The notes: a model not told the origin generated them from the letters alone. A stretch of 32,181 nucleotides of DNA from CAYNYF01 sp964401385 (GCA_964401385.1 CAYNYF010000048.1:1-32181); one strand, 5' to 3'; counted from the first letter of the stretch, positions 7,602 to 15,911 are shown. Program-made: numbers and translations.

Positions 7602-7741
7602 GAAAGCCTTTGCGCGCGCGGATGCGAACGTTCCGGCCGGGGGAATGGGGGTTTTCTGAGATTTTTATCCCCCGCGGCCGGGGAGGCTTGCCGGCCGGGA
7701 TCCGGTTTTGCGAAAGCGTTTGCGCGCGCATACGTGAACGC
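7599..7741. repeat. pair of ~33-bp direct repeats around a GC-rich inverted repeat
   Basis: TGCGAAAGCCTTTGCGCGCG at 7599 and TGCGAAAGCGTTTGCGCGCG at 7708 begin two similar 33-base copies. Between them a G-run/C-run inverted repeat (about 7637-7682, GGGGG...CCCCC inside GGCCGG...) could form a large hairpin. No gene seen. Confidence 0.7.
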
Positions 7742-7781
7742 GCGAAGTAAGTACGGAGGGCGCGCCGCGCGCAGCGTGAGA

Positions 7782-7858
7782 CAGTAGCCAGTGGCCGGGA
7801 GCCGGGGCCGGGAACCGCGAAGCAGGTGCCAGTAGTCAGTGGCCGGGAGCCGGGGCCG
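7782..7858. repeat. 29-bp direct repeat
   Basis: CAGTAG(C/T)CAGTGGCCGGGAGCCGGGGCCG occurs at 7782-7810 and again at 7830-7858 with one substitution, separated by 19 bases. Confidence 0.85.
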
Positions 7859-7928
7859 CACAAAACCGAAAACTGCCAAACAAAGCCAATCCGGCCGTCT
7901 GGGGAAGATAGGCAAAAGACAGGGAATA

Positions 7929-8019
7929 GGCACCAGGCACCAGGCACCAGGCAACAGGCAACAGATAGGGACCAGGCACCAGGCACCAGGCACCAGGCAC
8001 CAGGCACCAGGCACCAGGC
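7929..8019. repeat. tandem heptamer array (GGCACCA)n
   Basis: About thirteen heads-to-tail units of GGCACCA with a few variant units (GGCAACA, and an interrupted unit near 7960) fill 7929-8019. Because 7 is prime to 3, all reading frames across it are open, which creates long spurious Trp-Cys-Leu-Val-Pro-Gly-Ala ORFs. I do not regard these as genes. Confidence 0.9.
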
Positions 8020-8126
8020 TTCGCCACGGCAAAGCCGGGCTTCGCCCCCTGGCACGGCAGGCGTGCCGTGGCCTGCCGGCGGGCGACGCCGGGGACTTGG
8101 GACTAACAACGGCAACGACAGAATGC

Positions 8127-8354
8127 GGCACACGGCCGTCTGGGAAGAATAGGCAAGATGGAGAACGCGAATGCGGCGAACAAAGCGAATTCGCGCGAAT
8201 GAAAGGAGGCGAAAAACGCAAGGCATTGCTAAGAAACGACTTATGGATTCAGACCCCTTTGCGAAACTTTGCGAATCGTTGCGAAACGTTGCGAATCGTT
8301 GCGAATCTTTGCGAATCTTTGCGAATCTTTGCGAATCGTTGCGAAGCTTTGCGT
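8127..8354. repeat. leader copy A plus decamer array 1 (GCGAATCKTT)n
   Basis: A leader (about 8130-8250, beginning GGCCGTCTGGGAAGAATAGG and continuing AGAACGCGAATGCGGCGAA) is followed from 8258 to 8354 by nine 10-bp units of GCGAA(T/A)C(T/G)TT. The leader recurs at 8464-8560 before a different decamer array, and its first ~30 bases also occur at about 7890-7920 before the heptamer array. Confidence 0.85.
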
Positions 8355-8359
8355 TCCTA

Positions 8360-8442
8360 CCTGCCCGGGCAACGACGCCCGGCCAGGCAGGCAAGTCTTT
8401 GCGAACCTGCCCACCTCCCTGCCCACCTCCGGCAGGCGGGCG
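8360..8442. repeat. GC-rich palindrome plus two copies of the 12-mer CCTGCCCACCTC
   Basis: 8360-8391 folds as CCTGCC-CGGGC-loop-GCCCGG-cca-GGCAGG. After a further decamer fragment, 8406-8429 carries two perfect CCTGCCCACCTC units followed by GGCAGGCGGGCGGG. The 12-mer is the exact reverse complement of the unit at 131-166 inside the DUF6807-like gene. Confidence 0.85.
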
Positions 8443-8463
8443 GGGTTATCGGACGTTCAAATC

Positions 8464-8664
8464 CAGAACGCGAATGCGGCGAATTACTACGAATGCGCGC
8501 GAATGCAGGAGGAAAAACGACAAGACATTGTTGGGAAAGGACTTACGGATTTCGGCTCCGTTCTGAACGGTTCCCAATGGTACTCAATGGTACTCAATGG
8601 TATCGAATGGTACTCAACGGTACTCAACGGTTGCGAATGGTGCTCAATGGTTGCGGATGGTTCC
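8464..8664. repeat. leader copy B plus decamer array 2 (TACTCAATGG)n
   Basis: The leader (8464-8560) shares AGAACGCGAATGCGGCGAA, then GCGCGAATG, GGAGG, AAAACG, CATTG and the GACTTA-GGATT end with leader A. Ten 10-bp units of T(A/T)CTCAA(T/C)GG and variants follow at 8561-8664. The array ends about 70 bp from the ftsK stop codon. No gene is supported in 7424-8737; the open frames there consist of repeat translation. Confidence 0.85.
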
Positions 8665-8737
8665 GCTTCGGCCGGCATGGCCGTGCCCGGTTCCGGGCGG
8701 AGCGGCGGCGTCGGGTGGGGCGATTGGGGCGGTCCGC

Positions 8738-11101
8738 TCACACGGACATGGGCGTGCCGTCGGCGGCCGAGGCCCCCGAGCGGTCGGCCTGGATGGAGGC
8801 CTTCAGGGCCTGCCAGTCCTCCAGGGTCATCAGGCACTCGCGCGCCTGCGAGCCCTTGTAATCGCCGAGGATTCCGGCCTCGGCCATCTGGTCGACGAGG
8901 CGGCTGGCGCGGCTGTAGCCGATCTTCAGCCGCCGCTGGAGCAGCGAGACGCTTCCGCGCTGGGATTCGAGGATGATCTCGACGGCCTCGTCGAACAGCT
9001 CGTCGCGTTCGCCGCTTCCGGCCGCGCTGGGGGCCGCCTGGAGCTTGACCAGCTCGTCGCAGTAGACCGGCTGTGCGGCCGAGCGGACGTGGCTGACCAG
9101 GCCGCGGATTTCGCCTTCGTCGACGTAGGTTCCCTGGGCGCGGATGAGGTGGCTGGTGCCGGGCTGGAGGAAGAGCATGTCGCCCTGCCCGAGCAGGACG
9201 TCGGCGCCGTTCTGGTCCAGGACGATGCGGCTCTCCTGGCGGCTGGCGACGCGGAAGGAGATGCGGCAGGGCATGTTCGACTTGATCAGCCCGGTGACGA
9301 CGTTGACGCTGGGCCGCTGGGTGGCCACGATCAGGTGGATGCCCACCGCCCGGGCCTTCTGGGCGATGCGGATGATGTGGCCCTCGACCTCCTTGGAAGA
9401 GGTCATGATCAGGTCGGCGAGCTCGTCGACGATGATGATGATGTACGGCATGTGCGTGGCGATCTGGGCCTTTTCCTCGTCGGTCTCCGCCCCGAACCGG
9501 CGGTACAGCTCCTCGGCGCCGAGGCGGTTGAAGCCGACGATGTTGCGGACGCCGGCCTCCTTGAGCAGCTCGTATCGCTCGTCCATCGTGGCCGCCGCCC
9601 ATCCCAGGACGTCCTCCACCCGCCGGATCTCATTGACGATGGGGCAGAGCAGGTGGGGGATCCGCTCCAGGGCGGCCATCTCGACCATCTTCGGGTCGAT
9701 CAGGATGAGGCGCACGTCCGCGGGAGTTCGCGTCAGCAGCAGGGCGGCGATGATGCCGTTGATGCAGACGCTCTTGCCGGAGCCGGTGGTGCCCGCCAGC
9801 AGCAGGTGCGGCATGGTCGCCAGGTCGGCCACGATCGGGTCGCCGGCGGCGTTCTTGCCCAGGTACAGCGGAAGCTGCATCTTGCCGGCCGCGGCCGGGG
9901 CGAGCGTCATCAGCTCCTTCAGCCGGACGATCTCCTTGTCCAGGTTGGGCACCTCGATGCCGACGGTGTCGCGCCCGGGCAGCGGGCTGACCACGCGCAC
10001 GCCGGGAACCGCCAGCGCCCGGGCGATGTCGCGGGCGAGGCTGTCGATGCGGCTGACCTTCACCCCGGGGGCCAACGACAGCTCGAACAGCGAGATCACC
10101 GGCCCGGTCATGTGGCTGACGACCTGGGCGTCGACGCCGAAGTCGTCGAGGGTCTGCTGGAGGACGGCGCGGTTTTCGGTGACGACCGCCTCCTGGCTTT
10201 CGAGGTATCCGCCGGTCGGGTCGGTCAGCAGGTCCAGGCCGGGCAACTGGTACTCGCCGTCCTTGGCGGGCTTGTCGCGGGGCGGCCGCGTCCGCGTCGG
10301 GGCGGGCCTGGGCAGGCGCAGCGCCGCGGGCGCGGCGGCAAGCGACGGCCGGGCCAGCGGGCTGAGCGGCTCGGGCTTTTTCTCGGGCCTGGGCTTGACG
10401 GCGATCCGGGCGGGGGCGGCCGCCGCCCGCCGCGGCGCCGCCGGAACCGTTCGCAGGTCCACGCCCTTGCCCGGGCTGGGCCAGACGACGCCGCGCAAGG
10501 TGGCCCCGTGCTTGCGCCAAAGCTTCTTGCCCACCTGCGGCAGTTGCAGGACGAACTTGTCGGCCGTCAGCATCACGGCCACGCCGAAAGTCACAAGCAG
10601 CACCAGCCATGAGCCGGTGGAGGCGAAATGATCCAGGAGAAAGCCGCCAACAGCGATGCCGAGAATGCCGCCGTTGCCTTCCAGAAGCCCGTCGGCGCTG
10701 ACCGGCTGGAGGATGTGGCTGGCGGCGGAGGTGGCCGTGACCATCAGCGTCAGGCCGAAGATCCGCCACGGCCAGTCGCCGACCCGTCCGCCGAACAGCA
10801 TGACGGCCGCGGCGATGGTCGCGAACAGCAGCAGCATGTACGTGCCGTCGCCCAGCCAGTACAGCAAAACGTAGGCGAGGTGGGCGCCGGCGTCGCCGCC
10901 GACGTTCCGCACCGGCGGGGCGGGGCAGACGGTCCGGGCCGGCGGGTCCGTCGGGACGAAGGTCAGAACGCTCAGCCAGGCCATTCCCGCCGCACCGGCC
11001 AGGAGCAGCACCAGGCAGTAGCGCAGGAAGCGGCGCGAGGCCGGCGCAGCTTGCACTTGCGCCCGGGTCTCGGCCTCCTTATCTTTGGAGTCCTTGGCCA
11101 T
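8738..11101 (-). CDS. ftsK: FtsK/SpoIIIE DNA translocase
   Basis: A 787-residue septum-associated ATP-driven DNA pump that clears chromosome arms and feeds dimer resolution at division. The N-terminus has about four hydrophobic segments (first near residue 25, others between 75 and 185), then a Pro/Ala/Arg-rich linker (about 210-290), the alpha/beta translocase domain (VVSPLPGRDTVGIEVPN), Walker A GTTGSGKS (about 437-444), Walker B IIIIVDELADLIM (about 558), VATQRPSVNVVTG, and a C-terminal winged-helix gamma domain (SLLQRRLKIGYSRASRLVDQ) that in the family reads KOPS sites. The ATG at 11101 is preferred because the MAKDSKDKE start is typical and AGAGGAAA lies about 12 bases upstream; a TTG at 11137 would add 12 residues. 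It stands alone, downstream of an AT-rich promoter-like patch at about 11200-11220. Confidence 0.96.
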   Translation of the reverse strand: MAKDSKDKEAETRAQVQAAPASRRFLRYCLVLLLAGAAGMAWLSVLTFVPTDPPARTVCPAPPVRNVGGDAGAHLAYVLLYWLGDGTYMLLLFATIAAAVMLFGGRVGDWPWRIFGLTLMVTATSAASHILQPVSADGLLEGNGGILGIAVGGFLLDHFASTGSWLVLLVTFGVAVMLTADKFVLQLPQVGKKLWRKHGATLRGVVWPSPGKGVDLRTVPAAPRRAAAAPARIAVKPRPEKKPEPLSPLARPSLAAAPAALRLPRPAPTRTRPPRDKPAKDGEYQLPGLDLLTDPTGGYLESQEAVVTENRAVLQQTLDDFGVDAQVVSHMTGPVISLFELSLAPGVKVSRIDSLARDIARALAVPGVRVVSPLPGRDTVGIEVPNLDKEIVRLKELMTLAPAAAGKMQLPLYLGKNAAGDPIVADLATMPHLLLAGTTGSGKSVCINGIIAALLLTRTPADVRLILIDPKMVEMAALERIPHLLCPIVNEIRRVEDVLGWAAATMDERYELLKEAGVRNIVGFNRLGAEELYRRFGAETDEEKAQIATHMPYIIIIVDELADLIMTSSKEVEGHIIRIAQKARAVGIHLIVATQRPSVNVVTGLIKSNMPCRISFRVASRQESRIVLDQNGADVLLGQGDMLFLQPGTSHLIRAQGTYVDEGEIRGLVSHVRSAAQPVYCDELVKLQAAPSAAGSGERDELFDEAVEIILESQRGSVSLLQRRLKIGYSRASRLVDQMAEAGILGDYKGSQARECLMTLEDWQALKASIQADRSGASAADGTPMSV

Positions 11102-11361
11102 GGAATTCCAGGTTTCCTCTGCCGGCAGCGCGGACAAGCATCTCCGCCGCGCGCGCAGACACGCAGCGCGGCCGGGGGATGTCCCCGCGGCCGGGTTGGC
11201 ATATCTGTATTATTATCGGACGGGCCGTGGAATGTCCTCCACCGCATTTCGCGATGTCCGGGCCGCTCCCCCGCGGGGCGGGAGCGATCGATGAGCCCGC
11301 GGCCGCACTGCCGCCGCCACGGCCGCTCCGGGCGGGCGTTCCGCACCCGCCGGCGGCGTGG

Positions 11362-11367
11362 TATAAT
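11362..11367 (+). promoter_or_regulatory. TATAAT -10 box with extended TGG for the beta-helix gene
   Basis: TGG-TATAAT is a perfect -10 with an extended TGn element, 79 bases before the start at 11446. The -35 position (TTCCGC, spacer 17) is poor. Confidence 0.55.
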
Positions 11368-11445
11368 CGCAAAGGGCGCCGGGGCAGAGCCGGCCCCAGA
11401 GTGGAGCAGCGGATTTCGAGCGGAGGCATTCAGGAGGACGATCCC

Positions 11446-13095
11446 ATGAAGTCACGGCATTTCGCGGGCGCGGGGCTGGCGATCCTTTTCCTGGCCGGGA
11501 CGGTCACCAACTTCGCCTCGGGCGGTCAGATCATCGTCAGCGACGACAACTCCCTGCGCCAGGCGCTGAACGACGCCAATCCCGGCGACGAGATCCTGCT
11601 GTCGCCGGGGACGTACGCCGGCGGCCTGTACGTCGTCGGCCTCACCGGCGTCACGATGCGCAGCCTGGACGCCGGCTCCCCGGCCGTGATCGACGCCGGC
11701 GGGGGGAACGAATGCATGCACCTGGTCGATCCGGTGGGGGTGACCGTGGAGGACCTGATCTTCCAGAACGCCAACGACAACGGCATCAACATCGACGACG
11801 GCGGCAGCTACGCCACGCCGGCCGACGGCGTCGTCCTCCGCAACGTCAGCGTGCTCAACACCAACCCGGGCGGCAACCACGACGGCATCAAGCTCTCCGG
11901 CGTGGACAATTTCCACGTCGACCGCTGTCGCGTGGTCACCTGGGGCGGAAGCGCCATCGACATGGTCGGCTGCCACCAGGGGCTGATCGAGAACTCCTAC
12001 TTCGCCGACCCCAGCGGCGGTGGCAGCACGGGTATCCGGCCGAAGGGCGGCAGCGCCGACGTCATCATCCGCGCCAACCGGCTGGTGGACGCTTCCGACC
12101 GGGCGATTTCCATCGGCGGCTCGAGCGGACTTCAATACTTCCGCCCGCAGCCTCCGGGGACGGTGGAGGCCGACAACATCATCGCCGAGGGCAACGTGGT
12201 GATCGGCGGCGAGGCATCCGTCGCCTACATCAACATCGACGGCGGCGCGACCGTCCGGCGGAACTTCATCTACCGCCCGCAGCATTGGGTGATGAGAATC
12301 CTGAAGGAGAATACCAACCCCGGCTTCGTGGACACCGCCCGCGGTGAGTTCCTCGACAACGTGGTCGTCTGGCACCAGGGCGACCTGGCCACCTTTGTGA
12401 ACATCGGGTCCAACACGCTGCCGGAGACGTTCGTCTTCGCCCGCAACCAGTGGTACAACGCCACCAGCCCGGGCAACTCGACGCCCTCGCTGCCGGCAGC
12501 GGAAACCGACGGCGTCTACGGCGTCGATCCCGGCCTGGACGTCGATGAGATCGTGCCGTGGACCTTTGAGGGGGGCCTGTGGCTGGTCAACGCCAACGAC
12601 GCCGGCAAGACGACGACGGTGGCCTCCCCGGAATCCGTCCGGCTGGCCACGCCCGGCGCGGGGGCGGAGCTGGACTTCGATCAGGCCTACCCGCTGATCG
12701 GGCAGTGGAGCTTCTCGGCCCTGGAGGGGCCGGCCTTCTCGATGGAGGCCTTCTCGCAGGCCGTGCTGATCGATCCGACCGCCATTCCCGACGATGCCAA
12801 AGTCCCCGGGGACGCCAACGTGGACGGCATGGTGGATGGGGCCGACTACACCCTCTGGGCCGATCATTACAACGCGGCCGGCGACTGGATGAGCGGGGAC
12901 TTCAGCGGCGATGACTTCGTCGACGGGGGGGACTACACCATCTGGGCCGACCATTACGGCTTCGGCGTGAGCGCCGGCGGGCAGCGGGTTCCCGAGCCCG
13001 CCGCTCTGGCCGTGCTGGTTGTCGGCGCGGCGGCGATCATGCGCCGATCGTCCGGCCGGCGGAGCGGCCGAGGAAAGCGGATGAGCCATGAGTGA
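11446..13095 (+). CDS. secreted parallel beta-helix protein with dockerin-like repeats and PEP-CTERM tail
   Basis: A 549-residue exported protein. Residues 1-27 form a signal peptide (MKSRHFAGAG then a hydrophobic core, cut near ASGG). Residues 30-330 have the repeating Gly/Asn/Asp-rich turns of a right-handed beta-helix (DGIKLSGVDNFHVDRC, IDMVGCHQGLIENSYF), as in polysaccharide lyases and related carbohydrate-binding enzymes; the catalytic residues cannot be assigned. Residues 455-506 hold two EF-hand-like calcium loops (DANVDGMVDGAD and DFSGDDFVDGGD), each followed by YT-W-ADHY, a dockerin type I arrangement. The C-terminus reads VPEPAALAVLVVGAAA then Arg-rich, a PEP-CTERM sorting signal. 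The start has AGGAGG 8 bases upstream. The next gene begins inside its last codons. Role in polysaccharide binding or cleavage is inference. Confidence 0.88.
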   Translation: MKSRHFAGAGLAILFLAGTVTNFASGGQIIVSDDNSLRQALNDANPGDEILLSPGTYAGGLYVVGLTGVTMRSLDAGSPAVIDAGGGNECMHLVDPVGVTVEDLIFQNANDNGINIDDGGSYATPADGVVLRNVSVLNTNPGGNHDGIKLSGVDNFHVDRCRVVTWGGSAIDMVGCHQGLIENSYFADPSGGGSTGIRPKGGSADVIIRANRLVDASDRAISIGGSSGLQYFRPQPPGTVEADNIIAEGNVVIGGEASVAYINIDGGATVRRNFIYRPQHWVMRILKENTNPGFVDTARGEFLDNVVVWHQGDLATFVNIGSNTLPETFVFARNQWYNATSPGNSTPSLPAAETDGVYGVDPGLDVDEIVPWTFEGGLWLVNANDAGKTTTVASPESVRLATPGAGAELDFDQAYPLIGQWSFSALEGPAFSMEAFSQAVLIDPTAIPDDAKVPGDANVDGMVDGADYTLWADHYNAAGDWMSGDFSGDDFVDGGDYTIWADHYGFGVSAGGQRVPEPAALAVLVVGAAAIMRRSSGRRSGRGKRMSHE

Positions 13096-14722
13096 ACGGA
13101 TTCCGGGCGACTACGCGAGCCTGTGCCGCTTGGCTGTCGAGGCTGTCGCCGCGAAGGCGCGGGAGATGAAAGATCCGGCCGCTGACGAGCGGGTGCGCCG
13201 GCGGGGCGCGCACGCCGCCTACGGCAGGGCGACCACGCTGGCGATGGCGTACTTCGATCCGGCGAGCCCCGCCCGCGGCGAGGAGGCCGTCGCGGGGCGA
13301 CTGGAAGGGGCGATGCAACTCCTGGAGGCCGCCCAGCACGACGACGGACTGATCGACCTTTGGGTGTCCAACTTCCACTCCCCGCCGGATACGGCATTCA
13401 TGGTCGAGGAGCTTGTGCCGCTGTATGAGGTGCTGCGGGATCAGTGCCCTCCCTCGGCGGCGCGCGAGGGCCTGTTGAAGCGGTTGGAGCGGGTCATCGT
13501 TCGCGCCTGCGACGGAATCGCCGCCGGCGGCGTGCACACGCCCAATCACCGCTGGAAGGTGGCCTCGGCGCTGACGCTGGCGGATCGCATCTGGCCGCAT
13601 GATTCCTGGCGGCGGGAGGCGCAGGAGTATCTGGCCGAGGGCATCGACATCGACGCCGACGGAGAGTTCACCGAGCGCAGCACGGGCTGCTACAACTACG
13701 TCTGCGACCGGGCGATGATCCTGCTGGACCGCGCGACCGGCCGGGGCGAGTATGCCGGATATGCCGACCGCAACCTCGAGCACATGCTCTACCTGCTTCA
13801 CGCCGACCGCACGCTTGTGACCAGCTACTCCCGGCGCCAGGACCGCGACGAGGTCGTCGGTCTGGAGAGGTACTTCCTGCTGTACTGGTATCGGGCGTTG
13901 ACGGCGGGCCACGGCCTCTTCTGGTCGGCGGCGGAATTGTGCCTGCGACGGCTTGCCGCCTCCGGCACCGGCGCGCTGGCGCCGCTGGCGAAGTGGCTGA
14001 GGTATTTCCGCGAGGCCGGCGAAAGGACGCCGCCGCGGCCGGAGCCGCTGCCGGAGGAGTACGAGAAGAAGTTCGACGCCGTGGGCATCCTCCGCCGGCG
14101 CAGCGGCCGGATGAGCCTGACGCTGATGGCCGGCAGCGGGGACATCCTGTCCGTGCGGTTCGGCGCCGGGCCGGAGATCGGCTTGCGGGTGGCCGCCGCC
14201 TTCGCCCCGCGGGGTCAGTTCCTCGCCGAGGAGATCGCCGGCCGAGACGGCCGGTACCAGCTTCGCTCCCATCACCCTTGCGAATATTACGGGCCCGGCC
14301 CGGATCCTCTGCCGGGCGTTGATTGGCGCTCGCGGCCGACGTTCTCCCGCAGAGTTTTCCTCGCCACTGAGCTGACGCTGACGCTGGGGATCGAAGTATG
14401 CGACGAGGGCCTGCGCTTGCGCCTGCGGAGCGAAGGATGCCAGCACGTCCCTGTCGAGGTCGCCTTCCTCGTCCGCCTGGCCCGGGAGGTGACCGCCAGC
14501 GGCCACCTGGAGAAAGACGAAAAGACCGGCAAGCATTTTTGCGGCAGCGGCGAGGTAGTCGCGCGCGGGGCCGACCACGTCGTTCGCATCGGCCCCGGCG
14601 CGGGCGAACATGATCTGTCGGAAATGTCGACGGGCCAGCGCTACCCCACGGGCAATGCCTACTGCCTGCGCTACGTCACGCCCGTGGACGTGGAGCTGAC
14701 CATTCAGGCCGAAGGGAGATGA
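13088..14722 (+). CDS. putative (alpha/alpha)-toroid polysaccharide lyase-like protein
   Basis: A 544-residue protein, no signal peptide, overlapping the end of the beta-helix gene by 8 bp, so probably co-translated with it. Residues 1-310 are strongly helical with the blocks NFHSPPDTAFM (95-105), GGVHTPNHRWKVASA (147-161) and DGEFTERSTGCYNYV (191-205); helical repeats carrying conserved N-H-R-W and E-x-S-x-G-x-Y-N are typical of heparinase-II/III-like and related (alpha/alpha)-toroid lyases. Residues 350-544 are beta-rich (a sandwich-like domain). Together this resembles the toroid-plus-beta layout of polysaccharide lyases, but I cannot name a PL or GH family and the catalytic residues are not established. 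The absence of a signal peptide suggests action on oligosaccharides in the cytoplasm or periplasm by another route. It converges with the URO-D-like gene 22 bp away. Confidence 0.6.
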   Translation: MSERIPGDYASLCRLAVEAVAAKAREMKDPAADERVRRRGAHAAYGRATTLAMAYFDPASPARGEEAVAGRLEGAMQLLEAAQHDDGLIDLWVSNFHSPPDTAFMVEELVPLYEVLRDQCPPSAAREGLLKRLERVIVRACDGIAAGGVHTPNHRWKVASALTLADRIWPHDSWRREAQEYLAEGIDIDADGEFTERSTGCYNYVCDRAMILLDRATGRGEYAGYADRNLEHMLYLLHADRTLVTSYSRRQDRDEVVGLERYFLLYWYRALTAGHGLFWSAAELCLRRLAASGTGALAPLAKWLRYFREAGERTPPRPEPLPEEYEKKFDAVGILRRRSGRMSLTLMAGSGDILSVRFGAGPEIGLRVAAAFAPRGQFLAEEIAGRDGRYQLRSHHPCEYYGPGPDPLPGVDWRSRPTFSRRVFLATELTLTLGIEVCDEGLRLRLRSEGCQHVPVEVAFLVRLAREVTASGHLEKDEKTGKHFCGSGEVVARGADHVVRIGPGAGEHDLSEMSTGQRYPTGNAYCLRYVTPVDVELTIQAEGR

Positions 14723-14744
14723 ATTGCCGGAGACGGGCGGTGAG

Positions 14745-15911
14745 TCAGTTCGGCCACAGCTCGTCCTGCAAGCGGCGCCAGGTTCCCATGGCCGCGGGCA
14801 GCTCGTCCGGGCGGACGGACGCCGAGAAGATCATTCCCCTCCGCCCGTCACAGAGCGAGAGGACGCGGCGGAAATATCCGTCGAGCGGCTCGTCTTCGCC
14901 GCGAGGCAGGCCGCCGAGGTAGACGACCTTGCTGGCGATGATCTTCTTGATCTCGGCCGGCCAGTCCTTGCCGGTGGTGAAATTCAGCCCGCGCATCCTG
15001 GGCACGGCGCAGTAAAGCTCGTGGAGGTGCAGCCCCTCCGGCCGGTTGCCGTCGGGGATGCCCCCGCAGTAGTGAATCCAGCCTCCGCCGAAGGGCTCGA
15101 ATGCCTTGCCCAGATACGGGGCGAGGAATTCGGCGTATTGCTCGGCCGAGACCAGAATGCCGCTGTCGTCGCATAGGCGGACCGAGCCCGCGTCCATCCA
15201 GTATTCGTTGGCGTAGCCTTGGTCGACGGGCTGCCCGGCGAGCTGCTTGGCCAGCCGCGACAGCGTGATGTAGATATCCGTGCACTTGGCCATCAGCTCG
15301 TGCACGAAGTCGCCGTCCATGTAGAGGCCCAGGAAGATTTCGTCGTGGCCGTAGGCCTGGGCGGCGATGTCGAAGGGGCCCTGGGTGTCGCAGTGGCGGA
15401 CCCCCACGCGATCCGCCAAGCCGGCCTCCGCCAGGGCGGCGAGGTGATGCTGGGCGTGCTCGACCATCGTCGGGATCACCCCCAGGCCGCGAATGTCCCC
15501 GGGCACTTCGAAGGCCGCCAGCCGATCCTTGGAAATGTGTCCGCTGATCACCGGTTTTGTGTGGGCGGGCACTTTGAAGGGCGCCCCGAGGATGCTCGGC
15601 CCGTTGATCACGCCGGTGTCGGCCCGGACCGTCGGCACGTAGTCGTTGTCGCCGACCGACGCGCGAATGACGTCCTTCATCTGCATGTACAGGCTCGCCG
15701 CCGGCTCGGCGAACTGCCGGGCCCAGTCGAAGTCCGGCAGATGACGCAGGGCTTCCACCTCGGCGCCAAAGGTGATCGGCACGTAGTCGCTTCGGCGCCA
15801 GGCGAACATGTCGGCCTGGCGGCGCTTGGCCATGGCGACACGGTCAACGTCGATGAGCTCGCACGCCAGTTCCAGCGTGCGCCTCAGCAGAGACTTGGCA
15901 TCCTCCGGCAC
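14745..15911 (-). CDS. uroporphyrinogen-decarboxylase-superfamily (MtaA-like) protein
   Basis: A 388-residue TIM-barrel protein of the URO-D superfamily. The block GGGWIHYCGGIPDG (275-288) carries H280-x-C282, and a later Cys lies in VLSLCDGRRG (C354); H-x-C plus a distal Cys is the zinc site of MtaA/CmuA-type corrinoid methyltransferases rather than of true UroD. That pattern suggests a zinc-dependent methyl transfer role, but the acceptor and the corrinoid partner are not visible here. The start is GTG at 15911 with GAGGAGAG about 10 bases upstream. It lies 40 bp downstream of gyrB on the same strand, with a TATAATGCC box overlapping the gyrB stop, so it probably has its own promoter. A second URO-D-like gene sits at 27089-28066. 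Confidence 0.8.
   Translation of the reverse strand: MPEDAKSLLRRTLELACELIDVDRVAMAKRRQADMFAWRRSDYVPITFGAEVEALRHLPDFDWARQFAEPAASLYMQMKDVIRASVGDNDYVPTVRADTGVINGPSILGAPFKVPAHTKPVISGHISKDRLAAFEVPGDIRGLGVIPTMVEHAQHHLAALAEAGLADRVGVRHCDTQGPFDIAAQAYGHDEIFLGLYMDGDFVHELMAKCTDIYITLSRLAKQLAGQPVDQGYANEYWMDAGSVRLCDDSGILVSAEQYAEFLAPYLGKAFEPFGGGWIHYCGGIPDGNRPEGLHLHELYCAVPRMRGLNFTTGKDWPAEIKKIIASKVVYLGGLPRGEDEPLDGYFRRVLSLCDGRRGMIFSASVRPDELPAAMGTWRRLQDELWPN

Noticed and set aside
7929..8354. Tandem arrays as a CRISPR array
   Set aside because: Units are 7 or 10 bp with no unique spacers of 25-45 bp, and no cas genes are present.
7564..8394. Long minus-strand open frames of 217-276 codons with Trp-Cys-Leu-Val-Pro-Gly and Arg-Phe-Ala-Lys-Ile repeats
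   Set aside because: They are direct translations of the 7-bp and 10-bp arrays, which are open in several phases; no ribosome-binding site, no domain, and equal open frames exist on the other strand.
7839..8976. Plus-strand open frames of 235-340 codons through the same repeats and into ftsK
   Set aside because: Repeat translation followed by antisense reading of ftsK; no family features.
8597..10612. 671-codon plus-strand open frame opposite ftsK
   Set aside because: Antisense shadow caused by GC-rich codon use; Val/Asp/Gly/Gln-rich with no motif.
11161..11200. GC-rich imperfect inverted repeat (GGCCGGGG...CCCCGCGGCC) upstream of ftsK as an operator or riboswitch
   Set aside because: Bulged, short and in a very GC-rich stretch where such pairings arise by chance; no T run.
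14745..15911. True uroporphyrinogen decarboxylase (hemE)
   Set aside because: The H-x-C...C zinc pattern and the lack of the N-terminal R-x-P-V-W-x-M-R-Q-A-G motif argue for the MtaA-like branch.
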